A stretch of DNA of 64,000 nt from contig JADNYJ010000001.1 of the NCBI GenBank assembly GCA_015501075.1, forward strand, positions 434,001 to 498,000, written 5' to 3'. The notes below the pieces were generated by a model. It did not search any database, was not told the origin of the DNA, and saw nothing but the letters and a program-made list of their open reading frames with translations. The translations under genes and the position numbers were made by a program. Source of the DNA: Gymnopilus junonius. Taxonomy: Eukaryota; Basidiomycota; Agaricomycetes; Agaricales; Galerinaceae. The first letter of the stretch is position 1, and each line of letters begins with the position of its first letter. Positions 34,784 through 45,900 of the stretch are shown one piece after another.

Positions 34784-36876
34784 ATGGCTGATTATACGAT
34801 TCCACATATATCGTCCTTGAAATCATCACCATCTGCTTTCTTTACTCGACCTCCCTTCAGTTCCGAAATAGAGCGTCGCAGGAGGTATAATTTGACCAGA
34901 GCTCTAGCGCATACCTTGGACCGAGTCAACGTCCTAGGAGACGATGGAGATTACGGTCATACGGGGCAAGTACACAAAAATTGTATTTTGACACTGGCTT
35001 ATACCGGAGCTAATTCCGGCAGCTGCGTTAATGCTTTGAGTTGGGCTCAGGATGGCGATATTTTGTTGAGTGCCAGTGATGACACAACTGTGAGGATATG
35101 GGGAATAGATTCAAGAAATAATGTTCAAGAATATCCTTTCGTGTGCCGTTCCACTATTGACACAGGGCATCGGGCCAATATATTTAGTGCCAAAATGTTA
35201 CCCTTGTCATCCCGCATGTAAGCCTAATCCTACAATCAGATTTCCAGCAACTCAACCTGACCCCAGAGCAACTGCTGCTGGAGATGGTCAAGTCCGTATT
35301 CTTGACGTTTCTGCTGCACTCAGTATCAGAGCTGGCTATGGCGACACTCAGACAGAATTTTCCAGCAGTCAAAGCTGCATACGAGTGATTCGCTGCCACC
35401 ACGATTCCGTGAAAAAGATCATCACCGAAGGAAGCCCTGATCTATTTTTGTCAGTTTCCGAGGTATGATAATTCCAGTTGTATTCAACTGAATTTATGTC
35501 TATGTGCTCATCAGGATGGTTCGGTGAGACAACATGATTTGCGAACATCCCATTCTTGCGGTGCTGAGTCGTGCCCGGCACCCCTCGTCGATATAGGACA
35601 TGAGCTTTCCGCTCTGTCCTTGTCTCCCCTTGTCCCTTACCAATTCGTTGTCGCTGGGGAGGGGTCATATGTGTGTACACGCGTGTTGTATAGTAAAGGC
35701 TTCTCCTGATGCCCAAATGACTCGTAGGGTTACCTTTTCGACCGTAGATATTTGCGCAGAACGATAGAGCACGACTGGGGTATGGTCCCTCAAGCGGGTA
35801 AGGAACCAACTACCTGCGTCCGAAAATTCGGACGGGAAAGAAGCTCAAGTGACAAGCGGGTAAGACGGGATCATATAACAGGCGCGCGAATGTCAAAATC
35901 AAACGGCCATGAGGTAGATCATTTTCTATTCTTGCCTCCTGTCAAAACTCAAGGCTTTTCAGGTGCTTTTCTGTTAGTTCTCAACTAAATTGTATACGAG
36001 AGTTCCGTTGAAAGATACAAAAGCTTACAGCGGCGATGGTGTCTACTTGTTTTCAACAAAAGACGAGCCCAAGGTCAATGAAGACTTTTTTCGTGGATCC
36101 CAGTCGCCACTTCACGCCGAAGTTCGTTTCTATTATGTCCCTTTAATGTTTCACAGAATCTAACTGCGTTTAGAACGAAATTATTCCAGACATAAGCCCC
36201 CGGGAAGTAAGAACTGAAGGAGCTGATGAAAGCGGAGAACAAGATCGTACTCCTCAGCGAGCAGTTCTTAGTCTCTTCGATCACCTTGTGTCGTCATCCC
36301 ATGAAGTTGATCCCCGGCCTGATGTACCAATCGTCATGCCACGCCGTCGTTATACGGGAGCTAGAAATGTTATGACCGTCAAAGATGGTAGTCCTTTGTC
36401 CAGAATACATTGGCGTATGACTGAAATATAGGGAAATAGTGAATTTCCTTGGGCCCGATGACGAATGGGTCGTCTCAGGCTCCGATGATGGGAATCTTTT
36501 CGTCTGGAACAAGGACAGCAGTACCCTCCAGGGTATATATGAAGGCGACAGCAGTGTCGTGAATGTTATCGAGGGTCACCCACATCTCCCACTTCTTGCC
36601 GTGAGTGGAATTGACACAACAGTCAAGGTGAGCAACAGGTGTGTACAAGTGGGCGATATTCCGAATTGATCAGAATCATCTCAGCTATTTGCGTCTACTG
36701 GTTTACCTAGTGTGTTCTCGAGAATGGACAATGCGGAGCAAATCATAAACGCAAATAGGCGTCTGGGCTCAACACGGTTCAGGAGATACGACATCTCAGC
36801 CCTCCTTCAAGAAGATCCCGACTCTATGGGTTCAGAGGGAATACCAACACGTGTCACAGAATGCATCGGACAGTAA
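34784..36876 (+). CDS. DCAF-type WD40 protein (CUL4-DDB1 substrate receptor)
   Basis: A WD40-repeat protein resembling DCAF5/6/8, receptors that bring substrates to the CUL4-DDB1 ubiquitin ligase. The first repeat reads GHTGCVNALSWAQDGDILLS then ASDDTTVRIW. Later blades include AAGDGQVRILDV, VSEDGSVRQHDLR and the family signature NFLGPDDEWVVSGSDDGNLF. The GHTGCVN motif needs the intron 34966-35022, which starts GCAAGT and is 57 nt with no stop, so unspliced reading would also stay in frame. A 10-nt exon (35963-35972) between two introns restores EVLFSYSGDGVYLFSTKDEP. The region after it is acidic and shared by the family. It lies just right of the MITE, whose right end is about 550 bp upstream. 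Confidence 0.85.
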
Positions 36877-37621
36877 TGCTGGGCCCCGGGATCAAAAAGA
36901 GGAAGCCAATCTATGTAATCAGCTTTAATGATATATATTTTTCACCTTGCATTATCGAACGAGACGTAATCCTAGGTAGTCCATCACGTTTCCATTCCTA
37001 CGTGAAATGGGACCAAGAACTGGAGGCCAATGTTGAATGATGGGTCAGTTGCGTAGCTGATCTCAATTAAAGCAATAGAATGTGTGTTCAAAGTGCAGTG
37101 AAAGGTTGTGAATGAACTTGGAATGAACCCATATAGCCGAAGCTGTCACAGTAGGTCACAGCCTGAGCATCATGCTGTGGGTCACATGTCATCATTTAAC
37201 AGTGGTGAAGCTTGAAGGTTTATCTTCTTGATTTTACGACATATCGGTCAGTCAAGACTTCAAACTCGAGTAGCCGACTTTACAAGCTCCAAAGTGATTT
37301 TTCGTAAAAAAAAATCAGTAGTGGAAATCTTGGAAGTTCTGGTTCATTCAACCCAACAGAAGAGAGTACTTGGGGAGTCTTATTACCGTAAGTTTTGCAA
37401 TGCTGTTCATTTCTTGGTCTGACTGACTTGCCTTTTCAACCAAAAATATATTTTATTCTTTGCAGCTTGGTCGAGACTTTTGTTGAAACATAAGCCATTT
37501 CTCGTCAGCAAGGCCTTGCTAGGGAGGTTTGTAAACACTGCACATTTTACCAGTCACCATTTGGTCACCACTAGTGCCCAGTAACTAAAACCACCCACCA
37601 CTATCCTTTCCACAAGGATCA
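36877..37621. other. Intergenic, no gene seen
   Basis: A 745-bp spacer between the DCAF and CTK1 genes. GTCACA occurs three times within 42 bp (37145, 37155, 37181), with a CACAGC/GCTGTG inverted pair among them. Short frames here show no family features. Confidence 0.35.
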
Positions 37622-40600
37622 ATGCGCCAAGGAAGGAAGAAACATTCGAGGAACAATAAGGATGTAGAGGGGGACATGTACATGAATCCACCAGGGGAGG
37701 ACCTCCGTACTGACTCTTACTCAAGATCACACTCATCCTTCCACGTTTCCGAAAACTACAGAGGCCCTTCAACCTCTGCCAGAGCTCCATACGTCTCAGA
37801 CAGGGATTTACCCTCTCGTTCTGCTCATGACGACGAATGGCGCCTTGCAGACCTGGATCACAACAGATATTCGTATAGTGATCATTTTATTCGTGGGGAA
37901 AGGAGCAACTACGAACCAAATGTCCCAATAAACTCCACAGGCTGGGTACCGCCTAATAGTGTGCCATACGTACAACCACCAAACAATTGGCCTCGACCTT
38001 ACGACAATGGTGTTGTTCCACCGTCTTCATATCCCGAAACCTCCACGTGGGGCATTCCTCCTCCTGCACCCTACGACAGTCGAACTTCATACCATGATCA
38101 TTGGGATCAAAATAACACGAGAGATCAACCGCCGGACGATTGGGGGTCAGAATCAGGTCAGTTCATGCACCGGTCTGAACGACGGCAACATGAATGGCGC
38201 GGAAATAATCAGAGAGATAAACGCCATGGCCACAAGTTCCAGAGTGACTCTGGGTGGGATTCACGCCGTCAGGACAGATCAACGTGGGGGAATGATCATG
38301 TAAGGCACCAGGAGGATCCAATGCTGGAACAAAGGCACCACAGTATGGAAGATCGTTCATGGGAGCCAGCAGCTTCTTGGAAGAATTCAACCAACAGCGA
38401 TCCCCAACATCAACGAGGATACCATGGCTCACGACCGAGCCAATCTAAACCAAGACGAAATCAGAATCAGAACAAGCAAAGGCGAGAATGGCGTGCAGAT
38501 GATAGTGATTTGAATAAGTAAGCGTTTCACCTACTCTCTCGACTTTACATTTTTCTGAAACACATTTAGCTGGACCAGACGAGATATCAACCGGCCTGTC
38601 AACAGCAAAGCTTCAGTGAGCCAACAAAACTTTAAACGCAAACATCTGCGATCTCCATCTCGTTCACCTTCTCGGAGTAGGTCACCTACAGAGTCGTACA
38701 GGTCTCGTCGATCATCTCGAGGCCGTTCTCGTTCACGTTCTTTCTCTCCGACAAACAAACGCCAAAGGAGAGATTCGAGCCCCGTCACTTTACGGAGTCG
38801 GACCCCCAGTGAAAGAAGTTTAAATCGCTCTTATACTCGTCAAGCAAGATTCCCCTCCAGATCCAGATCGCCCAGTCCAAACCGCACGCCGATAAGCTTC
38901 GTTGAACATCGTCGAAGTCCCTCACCTGGTTCTAGCTCCGACTCCGAACGAAGCAGAAGCAGAAGCCCTATTTTCCTTTCGCGTTCTGTTCATCGTCTCC
39001 CAACAAATAACCATCATCCTGTCAATTTAGCAAGTGCTCCCGGCAAAGGTACAGGGAACGGAAACACAGTTCGAAAGAAAGATGAAAAAGGCGCTAAAAG
39101 GTCAAACAAGCAGTATCGCAAACAAGGTGATTATCATTCTCGAGCATTGCAAGGGGAACATGAATTCTCCAGGAAGGATGACCGCCCTTCGAATTTTTCG
39201 ATGCCACCACCAGTTTCGGTCGGTAATGGTCCACCCCCAATAGCGATCTCAATGCCACCTCCTCCCATTCCACCCTTACATGTGTCTCGATCTCCATACG
39301 TTACCCAGGATGTTCATGGTCAAACGAGCGAGTGGCCTACTGATTCCAGAATTGACATTTCTGGAAAGGCCCGAGTGGGTCCTCCAAAAAATGCGGGGTT
39401 CAAGCCAGTTGGCCAATTCAATTCGTCTCTAAAGAAGTTCTTTCCTGGCGATGAGGACGAAATGGACCTTACTTCCGAGCAGCCTTTATCACCAACATTG
39501 CCAACATTGCCTGTCCTCACCTCAGAACCCCACCCGCTATCTTTTCATGGTCCTCCGCTTTCACAGCCCCCTATAATAAGAGACTCTCGGCACTTTACCG
39601 ATCGTGGACAACACCCTGCGTTATACCATCCCCCCAATGATTTTCGAGATAGCACCAGTTATCCTGGCTCAAATCTGCCTCCGCCAGCGGATTCTGGTCC
39701 ACCGAAATCTGTTATACGCCATGAAAGCACACATTCCTGTGATGTGCCGTCGAGAGTGGAATCGATTGTAAATGGTCATGGTCGAAGTTCTCGAACGACA
39801 GATACACAGGAACCCCTTTCAAGGGCCTCGCGCGAAATACAATCTTCGCCCACCGATAATCATGAGTCTACGTCAGCTTCGGATAAAGACTTATACAAGA
39901 TTGTCAGCCAAGTTGGCGAAGGTACTTTTGGGAAGGTCTACAAAGCCCGGAACATGCTTACAGGGACATATGTCGCATTGAAGCGTATTCGCATGGAGTC
40001 CGAGAAAGATGGCTTCCCCGTTACCGCTATGAGGGAAATCAAGCTTCTGCAGTCGTTACGGCATGACAATGTTGTTCGCCTGCACGAGATGATGGTTTCT
40101 AGTGGTGAGGCACTTCACTTATATGTCACGAAATAATATTTGATCTTTTTAGGCTCTGTTTTCATGGTATTTGAGTACATGGACCATGATTTGACAGGTG
40201 TCCTATCGCAAAGCCAATTTGTTTTTCTCCCCGAACATCTCAAATCTCTTTGCCTGCAGATGCTCTCAGGCTTAGCTTACCTTCATCGGAAAGGGGTCAT
40301 ACATAGGGATATAAAAGGGTCGAACATTTTGATCAACAACCGAGGCGAACTCAAGCTAGCAGATTTTGGCCTTGCGCGTTTTTATCAGAAACGAAGACGA
40401 GCAGACTATACCAACCGGGTCATCACTCTTTGGTATCGACCACCTGAACTTCTTTTTGGTGCAACAATCTACGGACCTGAAGTAGACATGTGGAGTGCAG
40501 GGTATGTTGATTAACATGTCCTCGAACGGTGTCGCTTATAAAGAGCCGTAGGTGTATCATGCTCGAGCTATTTACCAAGAAGCCCGTTTTTCAAGGCAAT

Positions 40601-41066
40601 GACGAAATTCATCAACTTGACGTCGTCTTCAAAATCCTGGGAACTCCAACACCCGAGCGCTGGGCAGACGTTGTCAATCTTCCGTGGTATGAACTAGTGA
40701 AACCACAGCAAACTATTCCAAGCAGGTTTCGAGAAGCTTTTCAAAAGTAGGAAATATTTCATGTCCGAGTTGTCACGATTAATTTTTTTTCCCAGATGGA
40801 TGTCCCCAGCCGCTCTTGATCTAGCAGAAAGCCTTCTTACTTACGATCCTCTGCAACGCGTAACGGCTCTCGAGGCGATGAATTCCCCTTACTTCCACGA
40901 AGAAAAACCAGCACCGGCCCCTCCCGTTGGGTAAGGAATCTCCTGCTCAACTTCTTATTACGGCGACTCACTTTGCTCTAGTTTGATAGACCTTGAGGGA
41001 GAATGGCACGAACTCGAAACAAAACGAGAGCGTGCAAGAAGAAAAGAACGAAAAAATACGTCATAA
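37622..41066 (+). CDS. CTK1: CTD kinase catalytic subunit (CTK1/CDK12 type)
   Basis: A cyclin-dependent kinase of the Ctk1/Lsk1/CDK12 group, which phosphorylates Ser2 of the RNA polymerase II C-terminal domain during elongation. The first 700 or so residues are disordered: a Tyr/Arg/Asp/Gln-rich part, then an RS-rich segment ([16 protein letters not shown]) like that of CDK12, then a Pro-rich part. The kinase core shows the Gly loop [12 protein letters not shown], the cyclin-binding helix [12 protein letters not shown] (a variant of PITAIRE), [16 protein letters not shown] and the T-loop [19 protein letters not shown]. The tail ends [12 protein letters not shown]. One intron separates the first exon from the RS part and small ones cut the kinase domain. 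The start ATGCGCCAAGG gives [10 protein letters not shown]. Confidence 0.9.
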
Positions 41067-41222
41067 GTTCAAATATATAATTCATCTCCATGCTTTCTTT
41101 GCTGAGTAGTAGTTCTTCATTGGCGCACTAATTGTATATTTGTCATTTGCTCCACGCTCTGTAATTGCATTGCTTTATTGTTATCTATATGGATATGGAG
41201 CACCTTAGCAGTACACATCATA

Positions 41223-42788
41223 CTACTTTGCTTCGACGGCAATTGCGACAAGGTTTTTTTCGGTTAAATGTTGCACAATCGACTCAACCTACGGAACAGA
41301 CAATTCAATTATGTCAGGGAGACGTAGGGGAAGAAATTTCAAACACACATGTGCAGCAGTCAATCTGATTTGCGCATCCCAGCGCTTGGTAAATGGCGCC
41401 CCTGTATCTTCCGCTTCTTCTACGTCGCCCAAACCTCCGGCTTTCCCTTGGGCATCGTCTTCTTCACGATTTGTTTCAAACCAGATGAGTTTGTCGACTT
41501 GATCTATAGTCCCGCGTAATCGACCTTGCTCAATCATTTTACGTGCCATCGTTTCTGCTGCGCCAGGTGTTAAGTCAAGCAAGGCACCAAGTCCTCGGAA
41601 AGTGATGTTGTTGTATATATTGGAACTCGCAAGAAGATTGTGCTCCATGACGGCACGGTCAAGGACAGTTGAAGGACCAGTTCTAATGCTGGTATTTGGG
41701 TCCGTATCTACAGCGTCGTTTCCGACAGATGCCAGTCTGTCATTAGAAGATATGGCTATTTTGGCCAATTGATGGGGTTTCAGAGACTTCTCAAATTCTT
41801 TGATTTCTGCAGAGCGCAAGATGTGGTCAAGGAACATTTTTGAAAGGATATTATAGGTAGGAAGGTCGGCAGACCGTTCATCACGGTATAGAGATGCAAG
41901 TACTCGAGAACGGTTAGGACCAGCGGGTGCCAGAACAGCACAAGTCACGGCAGCCATGCTGTGCAAGATTTGAAAATGAAGTCAATCGATAGCTAAATGA
42001 AGGTCCTTACAGCATATGTCGGCGTTCATCCTCGTCGATCTCACCAACGTAGCTTAATTCATGGTATCGACTTGCAGCTTCTAGGAATTTTCTGCTATAA
42101 TCGCTTATACGGGCTTGACAAAGCTTGAATTGGAGGATGGTCTCGCGATCGCTGGTGGAATGTACGAGAAGAGCAGCACGATTATAGTAGGTCTCCGCTT
42201 GTACAGAGTCCTCCTCCTCGAGAAGCAACCGAACAATACGAACATATACGCGCAATTTCTCAGCATCGCTGATAGACCTGGAAAAGAAAGGCGGCTAAGA
42301 GACAAGAGATGAATACCAAGATGGGACACGAACCGCTGCCCAGAGTCAAGAGAGATACCCATCAGAACACGAGCCGCCCCGCTCCAATCTTCCTCTTCTT
42401 CGAGAAGATCGGCGAGTTGGAATCTCAAGGAATTCACCTGGAATGGAAAATGAATATGTGGCGATCGATACGATGCACGGCACTGGCCTGCTCTTCATAG
42501 CTGACAATTCTGGGCTGGACAGTTGCTAAGGTGTCTTCGACGACGCGCTTGCGCAACTCGACATCTTTGATGGCCCCTTCTCCTAGAACCTTGACGAGTT
42601 CAGACAGTACTTGTCGACCGACGACGAGACCACCAGCATCCTGATTGACGACAGTGTCTACTAGAGTATGGAGATCATTTGGGATGGAAGCAGGGGGCTG
42701 AGCTAGAATGTGAGGAATAAGAGATATGAAAGCAGGGCCCTTGTCTTTCTGGCTGAGAGTGGAAAACTGGGCAAGCTTAGCATCCATA
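41223..42788 (-). CDS. CSN4: COP9 signalosome subunit 4
   Basis: CSN4 is a PCI-domain subunit of the COP9 signalosome, which removes Nedd8 from cullins. The start MDAKLAQFSTLSQKDKG was chosen over one upstream Met. Family blocks follow in order: RFQLADLLEEEEDWSGAARV, LRVYVRIVRLLLEEEDSVQA, ISDYSRKFLEAASRYHELSY, NRSRVLASLYRDERS, and the PCI part with STVLDRAVMEHNLLASSNIY then NNITFRGLGALLDLTP. The last intron ends just before VESIVQHLTEKNLVAIAVEA, which gives the expected tail; unspliced reading would end sooner in a foreign sequence. A neighbour, the DCAF gene, belongs to the same cullin pathway. It is divergent from the repeat gene, with 154 bp between the two start codons. Confidence 0.9.
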
Positions 42789-42820
42789 TGTGATGATGTC
42801 GGTGAGAGATGCACTGTTTC

Positions 42821-42826
42821 ACGTGC
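42821..42826. promoter_or_regulatory. CACGTG E-box in CSN4/repeat-gene promoter
   Basis: TTCACGTGCG lies in the spacer between the divergent starts of CSN4 and the modular repeat gene. No CCAAT tandem accompanies it. Regulatory role inferred from position only. Confidence 0.3.
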
Positions 42827-42942
42827 GATGCTGATGTTTGATCGAAATCATGACATGGTAACCCGGAATGCCTGAACTATTTACTCTTCTACCTGACTAA
42901 AGTGCTAGCTGGCCTAGAAAGCCTCTTTCCTTCCTTTCCTTC

Positions 42943-45900
42943 ATGTCTCGCCTCACTTCCTCTCCCTTTCACAAACCATCCCCCTTCGACTTCCTCCCCA
43001 GTCCGCCAGAGACCCATTCCGACACCCTCACAGGTTCTCCCACCCATGCTACCTCACAATCTTGCTGTGCATGATTTAGGCATCTCTGACGGTGCACTGC
43101 CAGGCCCCAGCCCAGATCCATCTTCTCGAGGAAAGCGGTCCTCCTCGATCCCTTACCACAGTGCTGCCTTTCCCTTCCGCGAGCCCAAAGACAGGAGCAG
43201 CCACAGGACTGGAAAATCGTTAATTATTGTAATCCCACCATCAACCCTAATTCAGGAACACGGTCGACATGGACATACGCTTTCCAACGGCCCTTACCAT
43301 AGGCTATCCCAAGGTGTCGTTATGCCTCTTTTCCCATCGGTATGTAGAGTGCGAATTATATCCCGAAGCACGGCTCAAGTCATTTGCAGCTTTTCGGCCA
43401 ATTAACAGCCATTGCGAGGGAATACAATTTTCCAAGCACTTCCGGACTCTGTCTTTATCTTCATTATGTAGAAGATGGTTTCACACTAACTCCCAGAATT
43501 ACCGATGATTCCTGGCAAGCTCTTTGGAGTCACCTTTCCGAACCTTTACGCCCCAATGAGCACCGCACATTAATAGGCGGAAAAGTCGAATTCGACATTG
43601 ACCTTCGTCTCGCTCGTTGGTACACTTCTTGGCTGACGACCATTCAGAGGGAGATTTCCGAATATCCTACTCACTCTTACCCGGCCACAGCGCCTTCTTT
43701 GGCCCATTTCCGAAGAGAAAGTAGTCTGGCAGATAGCCGGCATTTTGATGATGACCTGGGTGAGAATCCCACTGTCCTTCAACATAGCGCACCCATCGGT
43801 AGACACGTTCCCCGGAAATTGTCGTTAGTCGAAAGGTTCGACATATCCACGGCTCGGCCGGAGGCCAAAGTAAACCTGCGTTCGGTAGGTTCTCCACACG
43901 AACCTGCTGCAAGTAATACACATACCCTCTCAACAATTGTTCAAGAAGAAGAACCTCAAACTGCCAGGCGCCATCTTGATCACCGCGTAAATTCTTGGAG
44001 AGCAAACGCTGTTGTCAGTCCTATCCCCCTTGCAGCTACTGGTCAAACAAGCCTGGATCCACCAAACCTACCGAATGACATGTCAATAGATACTCCTGTG
44101 GAACCCCTCTCTTCCCCGATCGAGGAAGAGATGAGACTGGAGGATTACGCTTGGTCTGTCTCGTCCCTAGGACCCCAGTCCCCTCTCGAAATCTCTACCT
44201 CTTCCTGGTCTTACCCACCTTCTGTACACATTGCTAGTCGCATGGAAGGCTCTGTATTACTGACACCTTCTACTTGCACCTCATTTGGTCCACTCGATGA
44301 TGATTATTTATCTTTGGCCTCAGAACCATTTTCTCGTGTCCAATCTCCTGATATTGCACATCGTTTCTATGAGGATTGTCCACCCACGCCGACGACCGCA
44401 ACGTCTTGGGGCGCTCCCTTATCATATCCTCCTTCTCCACGATGCGTCTCACCGGTTCCGTCGCTGGATATCGGAGAACGGTGTATGTTTTCTACAGATT
44501 TGTCAACGTCTGCTTTGGAGGTGTCTGCAGAAAAACCATGGACACATGTGTGGCCATACATTCACGAGCAGCGCAATTCTACCGCCGATGATCGTACTCT
44601 GTCTTCGGAGAAACCTTGGTCTTATGTGTGGCCGTATATCGCCCGACAGGATGGAGCCTCCTCCGAGTCACGGTCTCAGCCTTGGCCGCATGTTTGGCCA
44701 TATAGCGACACTCATTCAGGAGAATCCGTTCCTTGGCCATATGTCTGGCCATATAGAGATATTCATTCAAGAGAATCAAAGCCATGGCCGCATGTCTGGC
44801 CATATAACAGTGTTTATCCAAGAAAAATTTCGATTTCTGACGGATTACAACAGTCATTTGGATATCCATACATCAATATCTGTGAGTGGCCACTCTTTTT
44901 ATTTCTAGTGATGATATCTAATCCACCTTCAGACCGTCCGGTCTACCCTCACCTTGAAATCTACCCCTCAGTTCCAGGGTCTATGGAACGGAGCCTGCCG
45001 GGACATCCGCAACGTAAACTCCCCAGTGTCCAAATCAGACTCCCATCCAATTACCCGACTATTGATCTATGTGAGTACTTGAATGGCTCCGCTTTATACA
45101 AAGTTTATTTGGTACCCCAGATCCAGCAGTCTATCCGTATAATCTCGATGCCATATATCCCCTCGTTTTACAGACTAAGGAGAATAGGGTGGGAAGTGCA
45201 GAAAACTACCCGTCTTTCAACATTTGTGCGCACATATCCTTACTCCGTTATATCGGTATCTAATGACGAGTCTTCTAGATCCTGCCATTAAGCCGCCATT
45301 CTTCACATATCTCTCGCTACCTTTATGTATCCCGCCATCACGATATCCTGACCTAAAAATCTGTAAAGATCTTTCTGCTTTCTACTTCTCATTTTCAACT
45401 TGCTTTACAGACCCCGAGATCGCCACCGATAGTGATGCGGCCTTTACAAGGCAGGGATTATTAATAAGTTCGGAAAGATCCCTCTCGCAAAGCGTGCATC
45501 TTCAGACATACCCTTCTCTTAACATATGTACGTGCAAGATTACCCCTTAGAACACCCTACTTAGGATCAAGTAGATCCAGCAGTTTACCCTTACTTCGAC
45601 CTCTATCCTTCTGTAGCCTTACAGGTGCGGATAGAGTCCAGTAAACGGCCAGCATCTTCGCTAGTTTTGGAAAGGCTCCTCTCGCAAAATGCGCATCTTC
45701 AGAGATACCCTGTTCTCAACATATGTGCGTGCAAGACTTGCCACTTGATAATAAAATATTCTTTTCACGTTTTAGTAGATCCAGCCGTGTATCCTCACTT
45801 TGACCTGTATCCTTCTTTGGCCCTACATACGACGATGGAATGTCCTAAAACCAAGAGCTTGAAGCAAGTAATAACTTTGCATGTTGCATATCCAAGATTC

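Noticed and set aside
37145..37186. Three GTCACA copies and a short inverted repeat upstream of CTK1
   Set aside because: Too short and too imperfect to call a regulatory element without further support.
37228..37422. Short plus-strand frame between the DCAF and CTK1 genes
   Set aside because: Low-complexity, no conserved motif, and no link in frame to the CTK1 start.
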